From: JAJTCH01 sp040386195
GTDB lineage: Bacteria > Pseudomonadota > Alphaproteobacteria > Rickettsiales > UBA1997
DNA: 41,299 nucleotides
Assembly (NCBI GenBank): GCA_040386195.1
Contig: JAZKFV010000007.1
Location: forward strand, 1-41,299
Direction of reading: 5' to 3'
Each line of letters begins with the position of its first letter. Within the stretch, counting starts at the first letter, position 1. Under the pieces are notes generated by a model. The model had not been told where the DNA came from, did no database searches, and saw nothing but the letters and a program-made list of their open reading frames with translations. The translations under genes and the position numbers were made by a program. Positions 24,212-32,271 of this stretch are shown here, piece after piece.

Positions 24212-24787
24212 ATGACTCAAGAACTTCCTCTAATGCGTAAAGCAACTGCTGTTTGGCTAGTTGAGAACACCTCATTGACTTTCAATCAAATCGCAAATTT
24301 TTGTGGGCTTCATGAGTTAGAAGTTCAGGGCATTGCTGATGGTGATGTGGCGGCTGGTATCATTGGGCAAAATCCAATTAACTCAGGTCAGTTGACTAGA
24401 GAAGAAATTTCTCGTTGTGAAAGCAATTCCAAAGCTGACTTGACATTAAAACAATCAGCGTCAGATATTATCAAAGCTTCGGCAAAGAAAAAAACTGGCA
24501 AATATACTCCAATTGCCAGAAGAACTGACAAACCAGACGGAATTTTTTATTTACTAAAATATTATCCTGAAATCACTAATGCCAAAATCAAAAAATTGAT
24601 TGGAACTACGGATAAAATGATCGATTCTATTCGCAATAAAACTCATTGGAATATGAAAAATCTTAAGCCTCGCGATATTGTTTTGCTTGGTCTTTGCAGC
24701 CAATCACAATTTAACGAAGTATTGTTGGTAAGTGAAGTAGTGGAAGAAGAATCTGCGCCTAAAAAATCAACCAAAAAATCCGCTTAA
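24212..24787 (+). CDS. trcR: Cell-cycle transcriptional regulator TrcR (DUF1013)
   Basis: 191 residues, matching the alphaproteobacterial DUF1013/TrcR family: PLMRKATAVWLVENTSLTF (helix-turn-helix start), FCGLHELEVQGIADGDVAAG, GQNPINSGQLTREEI and the second half KPDGIFYLLKYYPEITNAKI...IGTTDKMIDSIRNKTHWN. The family is associated with cell-cycle transcription in alphaproteobacteria; DNA targets are not visible here. The tail is Glu- then Lys-rich (EEESAPKKSTKKSA). It lies between tRNA-Arg and bcp (2-bp gap). Confidence 0.88.
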   Translation: MTQELPLMRKATAVWLVENTSLTFNQIANFCGLHELEVQGIADGDVAAGIIGQNPINSGQLTREEISRCESNSKADLTLKQSASDIIKASAKKKTGKYTPIARRTDKPDGIFYLLKYYPEITNAKIKKLIGTTDKMIDSIRNKTHWNMKNLKPRDIVLLGLCSQSQFNEVLLVSEVVEEESAPKKSTKKSA

Positions 24788-24789
24788 AT

Positions 24790-25260
24790 ATGACAGTTCA
24801 AATTGGAAAAATTGCCCCATCTTTCAGCGCCGTTTGTGATGATGGATCTACAATTGAATTAAGCGAACTTAGAGGTAAAAATGTTGTTCTTTATTTTTAT
24901 CCAAAAGATGACACTCCGGGATGTACTATTGAAGCGCAAGATTTTACTAAAAATATCGAAAAGTTTGTTGCTTTGAACACTGTGGTTTTAGGCGTTTCCC
25001 GCGATTCAATAAAAAGTCATTGCAACTTTATTCAGAAATATAATTTAGCATTTAATTTAGTCAGCGATGAAGATGGTGAGATTTGTTCGGCTTACGGAGT
25101 TCTAAAAGAAAAATCAATGTTTGGTAAAAAATATTTAGGCATTGATAGAAGCACTTTTATTATCGACAAAAAAGGCAATGTTGCTGAAGCTTGGAATTCG
25201 GTGAAAGTCAATGGACATGTTGATGAGATTTTAGCTTTTTTAGGCAAGTTAGAAAATTAA
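24790..25260 (+). CDS. bcp: Peroxiredoxin of the Bcp/PrxQ family
   Basis: 156 residues. Reduces peroxides with a peroxidatic cysteine, C45, in YPKDDTPGCTIEAQDF. E. coli Bcp has a resolving cysteine five residues later; here position 50 is Gln, so resolution must use another Cys (one follows in SHCNF, another in EICSAYG) or an external thiol. GVSRDSIKSH and STFIIDKKGNV are family landmarks. It starts 2 bp after trcR and ends 4 bp before a convergent operon. Confidence 0.93.
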   Translation: MTVQIGKIAPSFSAVCDDGSTIELSELRGKNVVLYFYPKDDTPGCTIEAQDFTKNIEKFVALNTVVLGVSRDSIKSHCNFIQKYNLAFNLVSDEDGEICSAYGVLKEKSMFGKKYLGIDRSTFIIDKKGNVAEAWNSVKVNGHVDEILAFLGKLEN

Positions 25261-25264
25261 TAAT

Positions 25265-25987
25265 TCATTTCACTCCAATCTCACTCAAAAACGCTTTTTC
25301 CAAACTATCCTCATTATGTTTAGTGCGGAACTCTCCGGGCTTGCCAATAAAAACAATTTTCCCATCATTTATAATTGCGATACGATCGCAAATCTCATCG
25401 ATATCAGAAAGAATGTGCGAGCTGAAAAATATTGAATTGCCGGCTTTTTTATAATTAATTAATTGTTTTTTAAGTGCAATTCTGGCTCTTGGATCTAATC
25501 CGCTCATTGGTTCATCTAAAATAATTAATTTTGCTTCACTTAAAAAAGTTGCCAGCAAACCCAATTTTTGGGTCATTCCTTTGGAATATTTGGCGATTTT
25601 TAACTTCAAAGCACCAACTTCTAAATCCAAAATTTCAGCAATTTTTTCAGCTTTTTTAAGATCAAATTTTTTCTGGTGAAAACCAGTAACAAATTTCAAA
25701 AATTCAGTTCCTTTTAATTGTGCTGAAGGTTGAAATTTTTCCGGCAAATAGGCGACATTTTTTCTTGCTTCAGGAAGAATTTTGTCAATTCCAAAAATCT
25801 CCGCACCGCCTCCATCATGCTCTAAAAGATCAATAATAATTTTTATCAAAGTGGTTTTGCCAATGCCGTTTAAGCCAACAAAGCCAAAAATCTCATTATC
25901 TAAAACTTCAAGACTAACATCGTTTAAAACCAACTTATTACCGAAAGCTTTAAAAATATTTTCTACTTTAATTGGAATGTGATTCAT
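25265..25987 (-). CDS. ABC-transporter ATP-binding protein, CcmA/NatA-like
   Basis: 240 residues. Walker A GLNGIGKT (38-45), signature YSKGMTQKLGL, Walker B LIILDEPMSGLDP, and the H-loop in FFSSHIL. The YLPEKFQP segment and overall form belong to the CcmA/NatA/Gld-type group, which partners with ABC-2 membrane proteins. No ABC-2 permease is adjacent, so the substrate is unknown. It is the last gene of the rnhB-tsaC-orf-ispZ run, 3 bp after ispZ. Confidence 0.85.
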   Translation of the reverse strand: MNHIPIKVENIFKAFGNKLVLNDVSLEVLDNEIFGFVGLNGIGKTTLIKIIIDLLEHDGGGAEIFGIDKILPEARKNVAYLPEKFQPSAQLKGTEFLKFVTGFHQKKFDLKKAEKIAEILDLEVGALKLKIAKYSKGMTQKLGLLATFLSEAKLIILDEPMSGLDPRARIALKKQLINYKKAGNSIFFSSHILSDIDEICDRIAIINDGKIVFIGKPGEFRTKHNEDSLEKAFLSEIGVK

Positions 25988-25990
25988 AAA

Positions 25991-26557
25991 TTAAGATTTT
26001 TGTTGTTGCCCAAGCAGATAAGGAATTTGTAATAGAGTAAAAAGAATTGAGATTGGCAAAATGCCGAAAACTTTAAATTGTACCCAAAAATCGGTAGAAA
26101 AATTGCGCCAAATTATTTCATTTAAAATTGCCAGAAAAATAAAAAATCCTGCCCAGCGCAGTGAAAGATGGAGCCAAGCTTGATCGCTGATTTCAAAAGC
26201 GCTACCTAATAACATTTTGAGTAAAGGTTTTTTAGAAAAATAACCAAATAATAAAATTGCTGCAAAGAGCAAATTGACCAAAGTTGGTTTGATTTTAATA
26301 AAAATTTCATTGCCAGAAAAAATAGTTAAAAAGCCAAAAAAACCTAAAATAATGGCCGAAAATAATGGCATTTTGGCGATTTGTTTAGTGATCAAATAAT
26401 TAATTAATAAAGCGATAAAAGTTATCAGCACCAAAGCAATTGTGGCGGGAATGATCGGGTGATTATTGTTTGAAGTTTTATAGACCAGAAAAAATATTAA
26501 AAGCGGCAAAAAATCGCAGCTAAATTTTAAAATGGAATGGATTTTTTTATTGTGCAT
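25991..26557 (-). CDS. ispZ: Inner-membrane septation protein IspZ/YciB
   Basis: 188 residues with about five TM helices. The family pattern is visible: KFSCDFLPLLIFFLVYK at the start, KPTLVNLLFAAILLFGYF and KPLLKMLLG in the middle, and LRWAGFFIFLAILNEIIWRNFSTDFWVQFKVFG at the end (family landmark WxxFKxFG). YciB/IspZ is linked to septation and cell-envelope integrity. It overlaps the upstream small gene by 11 bp. Confidence 0.9.
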   Translation of the reverse strand: MHNKKIHSILKFSCDFLPLLIFFLVYKTSNNNHPIIPATIALVLITFIALLINYLITKQIAKMPLFSAIILGFFGFLTIFSGNEIFIKIKPTLVNLLFAAILLFGYFSKKPLLKMLLGSAFEISDQAWLHLSLRWAGFFIFLAILNEIIWRNFSTDFWVQFKVFGILPISILFTLLQIPYLLGQQQKS

Positions 26558-26810
26558 TTTTTGGTTCCAAAGCAGGTTTTTGTTCTTTTGTAGATTGATT
26601 CAAAGATTTTTTTATATCTTCAGCCTTTTTGATATTGGCAAGAATATTAACACTTTTTGATGATATTTCATTTAAATCACTTTTAACTTTTTCCGGTGCT
26701 AAGCGATTTCCTAGGCTGTCGGGATGATTTTTATTATAAAGCAGACCGTAATATAAAATTATCCCTATTCCAATAATACGGAAAATAGGATTGCTAATTA
26801 ACTTATGCAT
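26547..26810 (-). CDS. Small membrane protein of unknown function
   Basis: 87 residues. One predicted TM helix at ~9-24 (IFRIIGIGIILYYGLLY), then a charged region that may be helical, rich in Lys/Glu/Gln. No family recognised. It overlaps tsaC by 13 bp upstream and ispZ by 11 bp downstream. The tight overlaps and clear reading frame argue that it is a real, translationally coupled gene. Confidence 0.65.
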   Translation of the reverse strand: MHKLISNPIFRIIGIGIILYYGLLYNKNHPDSLGNRLAPEKVKSDLNEISSKSVNILANIKKAEDIKKSLNQSTKEQKPALEPKNAQ

Positions 26811-27427
26811 AATTCTAACTGATTTTTTGTGATTAAGCCAGATCTGATTATCTTGATGCCATCTTCTACCTTCAAAACTGTTGAAGCTATTTTATGAAGA
26901 CAAACTCCGCCGTCAATTATTAAATCAATTTTATTGAGGAAATATTTTTGTGCCTGCTCAAAATCAGTTGCGGCAGCTTGGTTGCTGGGATTGGCACTGG
27001 TAGCGGCGATTATACCTTTAAATTCGTTTAATAATTCTAAGCAAAATTGATGATCAGGAATTCTTAACGCCAGATTTTTATCGTTATTATTCAGCAAAGA
27101 AGAGATTTTAATTTTTTGTTGAATGAGATTCTTTTTTTGCAGCACCAGACTAATCATTCCGGGCATAAACTTTTTGGCAATCGCTTCTTCGGCTTGGCTG
27201 AAATTCAAAAACTCTTTTGCTGTTTTTAAGTCTTGAACAAAAACTGCAATTGGTTTTTTTAAATCACGTTGTTTAATTTTATAAAGTGCTGCAACCGCAA
27301 TATCACTGGATGCATCGCAGGCCAAAGCATAAACTGTTTCGGTTGCAAAACAGATTATGCCATTATTTCTTAGAATCTCTGCCGCTATTTTAGCGGCGCT
27401 AGGATCGTTTTGTTGTAGAATTTGCAT
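26798..27427 (-). CDS. tsaC: Threonylcarbamoyl-AMP synthase (TsaC/Sua5 family)
   Basis: 209 residues, TsaC length without the Sua5 C-terminal domain. It makes threonylcarbamoyl-AMP for the t6A37 modification of ANN-decoding tRNAs. Motifs are CFATETVYALACDA (ATP/threonine site), a diverged KIKQRDLKKPIAVFV where most have KGRPxxxPL, and AATSANPSNQAAATDF. It overlaps rnhB by 1 bp (TAATG) and the next gene by 13 bp. Confidence 0.9.
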   Translation of the reverse strand: MQILQQNDPSAAKIAAEILRNNGIICFATETVYALACDASSDIAVAALYKIKQRDLKKPIAVFVQDLKTAKEFLNFSQAEEAIAKKFMPGMISLVLQKKNLIQQKIKISSLLNNNDKNLALRIPDHQFCLELLNEFKGIIAATSANPSNQAAATDFEQAQKYFLNKIDLIIDGGVCLHKIASTVLKVEDGIKIIRSGLITKNQLELCIS

Positions 27428-28059
27428 TATTTAAATAGAGTAAAACTTTGCCGATGATATTGGCAGATGCCAAATTTTTTAATCATCTCATAATGATTCT
27501 GAGTTGGATAGCCTTTATTTTTTTGCCAATTATATTGCGGAAATTCACTGTCTAATTTAGTCATAATTTCATCGCGAGTTTCCTTAGCAATTACCGATGC
27601 CGCCGCTATAGAAAGACTTTTGCTGTCGCCTTTGATAATTGCTTTTGCGGAACAATTAATATTGGGAATGAAATTGCCATCGACCAAAACCATATCAGGA
27701 ATTATCTGATATTTTTGGCATAAATTCTCAAAAGCCAGCTGCATCGCCAATTTTGTAGCATTTAAGATATTAATTTTATCAATAGTTTTCTCATCAACAA
27801 CTCCAATGCCAAATTTTATAGTATTTATTAATTCAAGAAATATTTCATTTCTTGCTTTTGAAGATAATTTTTTAGAGTCATTTAATTCTTGAGGATAAAT
27901 TTTTTTATCCAATATTGCACTTGCCGCAACCACTGGACCAGCCAAAGGTCCACGACCAGCTTCATCAATTCCAACCACTATTGAAAAGGGGTTGTGATTA
28001 GAGCTAATCCACTCTTCTTCAATTAAAAAATTTGGTTTTATTTTTGTTGCAATTATCAT
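27427..28059 (-). CDS. rnhB: Ribonuclease HII
   Basis: 210 residues. Removes ribonucleotides and RNA primers from DNA. The active-site start GIDEAGRGPLAGPVVA has D32 and E33. KGDSKSLSIAAASVIAKETRD is the second motif with a catalytic Asp nearby (VLVDGN), and the NKGYPTQNHYE end is typical. First gene of the minus-strand operon; its stop and the tsaC start share TAATG. Confidence 0.95.
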   Translation of the reverse strand: MIIATKIKPNFLIEEEWISSNHNPFSIVVGIDEAGRGPLAGPVVAASAILDKKIYPQELNDSKKLSSKARNEIFLELINTIKFGIGVVDEKTIDKINILNATKLAMQLAFENLCQKYQIIPDMVLVDGNFIPNINCSAKAIIKGDSKSLSIAAASVIAKETRDEIMTKLDSEFPQYNWQKNKGYPTQNHYEMIKKFGICQYHRQSFTLFK

Positions 28060-28111
28060 ATCGGTTTGATAGTTTTCCTGAACATTAATTTTTTTGATAA
28101 TCTATCCAAGT

Positions 28112-28141
28112 TTGACAATCTAACCAGCGAAGCACTTTAAA
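28112..28141 (+). promoter_or_regulatory. Candidate promoter upstream of second dsbA-like gene
   Basis: A consensus -35 TTGACA (28112-28117) is followed after 18 nt by TTTAAA (28136-28141). The start codon would be ~10 nt past the expected transcription start, so the leader would be very short. Called by eye in the 98-bp divergent gap with rnhB. Confidence 0.3.
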
Positions 28142-28157
28142 TAAAAGCATTTTAAAA

Positions 28158-29012
28158 ATGACAAATAAATCAGCAATTCAAAAACTATTCTCTCTAAAAG
28201 CAACAGTTACAATCATCCTCATAGCCTTGGTTATTGGCGGAGTTTATACTACAATTCATAAAAAGAATGCGAAGATTGAATCAGAAAATACTGAAGAAAA
28301 AGCTGAGTTAGTGGTTAAAGCAACCGGTTTAAATTCTGCCGAATCAGTGAAAAATATCGGTGATGTTGAAAAGGTAATTGCTAAATGGGTTGAGGCTAAT
28401 CCGGAAGCTATCATTCAATCAGTTGTAACGATGCAACAAAAAGCTGCCGAAAAACAACAACACGATGCGCAAAAAAATATCTCTTCAAAACAAAGCGATT
28501 TATTTAAAACTAAAACTGATCCAGTATTTGCCCCAAAGGGTTATAATGTGTCATTGGTAGAGTTTTTTGATTACAATTGTGGTTATTGCAAGAAAGCCCA
28601 AATCACTGTTGAGGATTTAATCAAACAGGATAAAAAAGTTCGCATCATTTTCAAAGAATTGCCAATTTTAGGAGCCTCTTCTGTAGAATTGTCTAAAGTT
28701 GCCATTGCAGTTAATATGGTTTCTGCGGATAGCTATTTAAGTTTTCATAATGCTTTAATGAAAGGAAGTGCCAGAACCAGAGAAGATGCTTTGGCGATTG
28801 CCAAAAATTTGAATATTGATGTTCAAAAAGTTGAAAAAACCTTGGAAAGCAAAAAATCAGAAATTGAAGCTCAAATCAAAGTCAATCAAGAATTAGCGGC
28901 ATCAATTGGAATTAACGGAACACCAGCCTTTGTAATTGGTGAAAATTTAGTGCCGGGAGCTCTTGACGTCGCTTCACTAAAAGAAAAGATTGCTGCTGAA
29001 AGAAAAAAATAA
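28158..29012 (+). CDS. DsbA-family periplasmic thiol protein, ScsC/Com1-like (CGYC)
   Basis: 284 residues. N-terminal signal anchor at ~13-32, then a helical stretch with EKVIAKWVEANPEAIIQSV that resembles the N-terminal dimerisation domain of ScsC/Com1-type proteins. The thioredoxin domain has C141-G-Y-C144 in EFFDYNCGYCKKAQ and the cis-Pro loop GTPAFVIGENLVPG. Such proteins oxidise or isomerise disulfides of exported proteins; Com1 relatives are surface antigens in intracellular bacteria. It is a different subtype from the CPHC protein at 17786. Confidence 0.9.
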   Translation: MTNKSAIQKLFSLKATVTIILIALVIGGVYTTIHKKNAKIESENTEEKAELVVKATGLNSAESVKNIGDVEKVIAKWVEANPEAIIQSVVTMQQKAAEKQQHDAQKNISSKQSDLFKTKTDPVFAPKGYNVSLVEFFDYNCGYCKKAQITVEDLIKQDKKVRIIFKELPILGASSVELSKVAIAVNMVSADSYLSFHNALMKGSARTREDALAIAKNLNIDVQKVEKTLESKKSEIEAQIKVNQELAASIGINGTPAFVIGENLVPGALDVASLKEKIAAERKK

Positions 29013-29119
29013 AAGATTTTTTAAAGATCTGCGAAAATTACTAATCTATAAACAGATAAAATCTCACTAGCTCAGTGCTGATTTTTCTTATGAATTCATT
29101 AAATTTAAGTTGATAAATA

Positions 29120-30103
29120 ATGAGAAAATCTAAAAAACTATTCACAATATTCTCCTTCATCGTCCTATCTCTTGATATGGCGCCTGCTTTTGCTACTACA
29201 AAATATATAAATATCGCAACTGGCAGTATTACTGGAGTTTATTATCCAGCTGGTGGAGCTATTTGTCGCTTTGTTAATCGCGGCAGAAAAGATCATAATA
29301 TCAGATGTTCAGCTGAATCAACTGGCGGTTCAGTATCAAATTTAAATGCACTTAGAAAAGGAACCACAGATTTTGCAATCGTCCAATCCGATTGGCAATA
29401 TCACGCCTATAACGGCACAGGCTTTTTTGCTGATCAAGAACCATTCAAAAACTTACGCTCAATTTTCTCCTTATATACTGAAACTTTCACTTTAGCAGTT
29501 TTAGAAAATTCTGGCATCAAAAAACTCGACGATGTTGCTGGCAAAAGAGTGAATTTTGGTCCCCAAGGTTCTGGAATGTATGCGACTATGGAAGTTTTGT
29601 CCAAGGTCAAAGGTTGGAATAAATCATCATTTGCTGCAATCAGTAATCTTGATCCTTCTGATCAAGTTCAGGCGTTATGTAACGGCAAAATTGATGTGAT
29701 GATTTACACTTCGGGAAATCCAAATGGTGTTTTGCAAGAAGCTACTCAATATAGCAATCCAAAATGTAAGGTTAAGATTTTAAGTGTTGATAGAGAATCA
29801 ATTGATAAATTAGTTAAGCTCAACCCATTTTATGTTAAAGCAATAATTCCGGGAGGAATGTATAGGGGCAATCCAAATGATATTGAAACTTTTGGTGTTA
29901 AAGCCACAGTCGTTACTTCAAGTCAAATTTCCGACGATGTGGTTTATAATGTAACTAAAGCAGTATTTAGTGATTTTGATAATTTTAAAACTCTGCACCC
30001 AGTATTTTCCTCTTTGAATAAAAGAGAAATTATCAAAGAAGGCAATTCTGCGCCACTCCATCCTGGAGCCATAAGATATTATAAAGAAGCTGGGTTACTA
30101 TAA
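29120..30103 (+). CDS. TAXI-family TRAP transporter substrate-binding protein
   Basis: 327 residues with a signal peptide (cleavage likely after AFA, residue 25). TAXI family hallmarks: NIATGSITGVYYPAGGAICR, GGSVSNLNALRKGTTDFAIVQSD, KRVNFGPQGSGMYATM and DVMIYTSGNPNGVLQEA. TAXI proteins bind small organic acids or amino acids in the periplasm for a fused TRAP permease, but no permease is adjacent, so it is an orphan here. Its 3' end overlaps a convergent lipoprotein gene by 25 bp. Confidence 0.92.
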   Translation: MRKSKKLFTIFSFIVLSLDMAPAFATTKYINIATGSITGVYYPAGGAICRFVNRGRKDHNIRCSAESTGGSVSNLNALRKGTTDFAIVQSDWQYHAYNGTGFFADQEPFKNLRSIFSLYTETFTLAVLENSGIKKLDDVAGKRVNFGPQGSGMYATMEVLSKVKGWNKSSFAAISNLDPSDQVQALCNGKIDVMIYTSGNPNGVLQEATQYSNPKCKVKILSVDRESIDKLVKLNPFYVKAIIPGGMYRGNPNDIETFGVKATVVTSSQISDDVVYNVTKAVFSDFDNFKTLHPVFSSLNKREIIKEGNSAPLHPGAIRYYKEAGLL

Positions 30104-30408
30104 ATAGGTTTTCTTGGTCTTTCAGTTAGTTGACACTGACTGATAAGCTCTTGTGGCGTGGCGTTATATATTGATGTGCTGCGGTTATTTGGTAGGTATA
30201 AAACTGTATATCTATTTCTCTTATTGCTTTTCTGATTATATTCAATCGCATCGATAATTGACTTCTCTACCTCTGCCTTTGTTGATTGGAGAATTAAAAT
30301 CCGATATGAAGAATTTGGACAAAAAATTTCCGTGTTAAATTGAGGCTCTTCCTTAAAAATTCCGCAGCCAGATAATAATAAAGATAAAATTACAGCTAAA
30401 TTTTTCAT
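30079..30408 (-). CDS. Small lipoprotein of unknown function
   Basis: 109 residues with a good lipobox, LLSGC (Cys15), so a lipid-anchored envelope protein. The mature part has two cysteines (IFCPNSSY, SQCQLT) that could form a disulfide, fitting the Dsb proteins encoded nearby. No family recognised. The 25-bp overlap with the convergent TAXI gene is unusual but both frames are intact. It starts 12 bp after the stop of the BamE-like gene, probably co-transcribed. Confidence 0.7.
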   Translation of the reverse strand: MKNLAVILSLLLSGCGIFKEEPQFNTEIFCPNSSYRILILQSTKAEVEKSIIDAIEYNQKSNKRNRYTVLYLPNNRSTSIYNATPQELISQCQLTERPRKPIYSNPASL

Positions 30409-30420
30409 AGGCTGTTTTAA

Positions 30421-30855
30421 TTAATTAGCTTTTACTTGCCCAATATTACCAAATATTTGTGACCACCAACTCTTTTTCTGATTAGCAACTGCTGTGTAAT
30501 TCGGATTGAATTTGATAGAGCCTTGATCGGAAAGATCATAATTTTTTATTTTCTCAACAATGTTGTGATTATCAAAAGAGATGGTGATTATTTTGCGATC
30601 TAATATTTCTGGTTTAAAAAATAATAATTTTTTGATATCCTCAGAATAATAAACCCAAAGTTCTTTTTGATCGATCTCAGATACAAAGCTAGGATAGCCC
30701 ATAAAATTCAAGGCATCATTTTTGTTGCTAATTTTTTCTTTCAAAAGTTGATAATCAGATAATTCAAAAGAATAACCTTTTTTCTCAATTTGACCACAAG
30801 ATGTAAGGCCAATTAAGCTGATGGTTAGGGTAGATAATAATATTAAATGGCGCAT
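30421..30855 (-). CDS. bamE: BamE/SmpA-like outer-membrane lipoprotein
   Basis: 144 residues. Lipobox GLTSC (Cys20). The mature part follows the SmpA/OmlA plan: short helix with DALNFMGYPS, then ELWVYYSE and a strand with IITISFDNHNIVEKI. BamE stabilises the BAM complex that inserts beta-barrel proteins. Its location divergent from rpmF-plsX-fabH agrees with the usual bamE neighbourhood in alphaproteobacteria. Sequence is diverged, so family-level confidence only. Confidence 0.7.
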   Translation of the reverse strand: MRHLILLSTLTISLIGLTSCGQIEKKGYSFELSDYQLLKEKISNKNDALNFMGYPSFVSEIDQKELWVYYSEDIKKLLFFKPEILDRKIITISFDNHNIVEKIKNYDLSDQGSIKFNPNYTAVANQKKSWWSQIFGNIGQVKAN

Positions 30856-30887
30856 TATTGATTGAGAGGTGAAGTGGAAATTAGCAG

Positions 30888-30915
30888 TTGATTTTATTAT
30901 TTTGCTGCCTATTAT
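30888..30915 (+). promoter_or_regulatory. Candidate sigma-70 promoter for rpmF-plsX-fabH
   Basis: TTGATT (30888-30893), 16-nt spacer, TATTAT (30910-30915). It would give a transcript starting ~33 nt before the rpmF ATG. It lies in the 99-bp divergent gap with the BamE-like gene. Confidence 0.45.
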
Positions 30916-30954
30916 AGCAACTCATTTTTTCCAACCCAAGAAGATTTATTTACC

Positions 30955-31167
30955 ATGGCAGTTCCTAAAAGAAAGAAGTCTAAATCAAGACGTAATATGC
31001 GCAGAGGCAGTAATGGCTCTTACAGCGTTAATCTACCAAATGTTGTAGTTGATGCAACTACTGGTGAATATAAATTATCTCATCACATTTCTATTGATGG
31101 TTATTACAACGGCAAAAAAGTTGTTGATTTAAGCAAAAAAGTTAGTGAAGTAGCTGAGGCCGCCTAG
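30955..31167 (+). CDS. rpmF: Ribosomal protein bL32
   Basis: 70 residues. Starts MAVPKRKKSKSRRNMRR, the standard bL32 opening. The C-terminal part is the longer alphaproteobacterial version without the zinc cysteines. It heads the rpmF-plsX-fabH gene order conserved across many proteobacteria, with plsX 42 bp downstream. Confidence 0.97.
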   Translation: MAVPKRKKSKSRRNMRRGSNGSYSVNLPNVVVDATTGEYKLSHHISIDGYYNGKKVVDLSKKVSEVAEAA

Positions 31168-31209
31168 TTGTCCGCCTTGTTGTCATAATTTATTAAGGGA
31201 TATTATTAA

Positions 31210-32271
31210 GTGACCAAGAAAATCAACATAGCCCTTGATTGTATGGGCGGCGATGATGCGCCGCGCTCAATAATTGAAGGTGCCAATATTATCTCCTCGT
31301 CAAATTCTGAGGTTCATTTTCTACTTTACGGAAATGCCGATCTAATTAATCCAATTCTGGATAACTGCCCAGCTCTTAAAAATAATTCTACCATTTTTCA
31401 TACCGACCAAGTTATCGCTGCTGATGAGAAGCCATCGGTTGCGCTTAGAAAAGGCGCAAATTCTAGTATGCGTTTGGCGATCAACTCAGTTAAAGATGGT
31501 TTGGCTCAAGCAGTGGTTTCGGCCGGAAATACCGGTGCTTTGATGGCAATTGCTAAAATTGTTTTAAGACCACTTCCTTCCATCGATCGCCCGGCGATTG
31601 TTACTTTTATGCCCAATAATAAAAAAACTGCCACAGTGATGCTCGATATGGGCGCCAATGTTGATTGCAATTCTGACGTTCTTTTTCAATTCGCCATAAT
31701 GGGTAGCGCTTTTGCTAAAGCGGTTTTGAAGATTGAAAAACCTTCAATTGGAATTTTGAATGTTGGTTCAGAAGATTTAAAAGGTAGCGATTCAGTCAAA
31801 GCCGCCGCGCTTTTAATCAAAGAAAGCGATTTGGCCAGCGCATTTTATGGTTATGTTGAAGGTGATGATATTGCTAAAGGCACGGTTGATGTGGTTGTAA
31901 CTGACGGGTTTTGTGGTAATGTAACTTTAAAAGCCATTGAAGGCACAGCCAAAATGGTTTCTAGTGCTTTGAAAGAAGGTTTTAACAGTTCATTTTTAGC
32001 CAAAATTGGTTATTTATTAGCCAGTGTTTCTTTGAGTTCAGCGTTAAAGCGCCTTGATCCTAGAAATTATAACGGCGCAATGTTAGTTGGTTTAAATGGT
32101 GTGGTGGTAAAAAGCCACGGCAGCGCCGATAAAATTAGTTTTGCTAATGCTGTAAAAGTTTCGATTTCATTGGTTGAAGACAAAATTAACGATAAAATTA
32201 TTGCCGAAATAAAATCCGCGACCAACGGTTATCACGATGAAATTCAGGATAGTAAAAATGAAAACATTTAA
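31210..32271 (+). CDS. plsX: Phosphate acyltransferase PlsX
   Basis: 353 residues, GTG start at 31210. It makes acyl-phosphate from acyl-ACP for PlsY (encoded at 5310-5927). Family landmarks: IALDCMGGDDAPRSIIEGA, SAGNTGALMAIAK, DMGANVDCNSDVLFQFA, NVGSEDLKGSD and VTDGFCGNVTLKAIEG. Its 3' end overlaps fabH by 14 bp, so the two are translationally coupled. Confidence 0.96.
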   Translation: MTKKINIALDCMGGDDAPRSIIEGANIISSSNSEVHFLLYGNADLINPILDNCPALKNNSTIFHTDQVIAADEKPSVALRKGANSSMRLAINSVKDGLAQAVVSAGNTGALMAIAKIVLRPLPSIDRPAIVTFMPNNKKTATVMLDMGANVDCNSDVLFQFAIMGSAFAKAVLKIEKPSIGILNVGSEDLKGSDSVKAAALLIKESDLASAFYGYVEGDDIAKGTVDVVVTDGFCGNVTLKAIEGTAKMVSSALKEGFNSSFLAKIGYLLASVSLSSALKRLDPRNYNGAMLVGLNGVVVKSHGSADKISFANAVKVSISLVEDKINDKIIAEIKSATNGYHDEIQDSKNENI

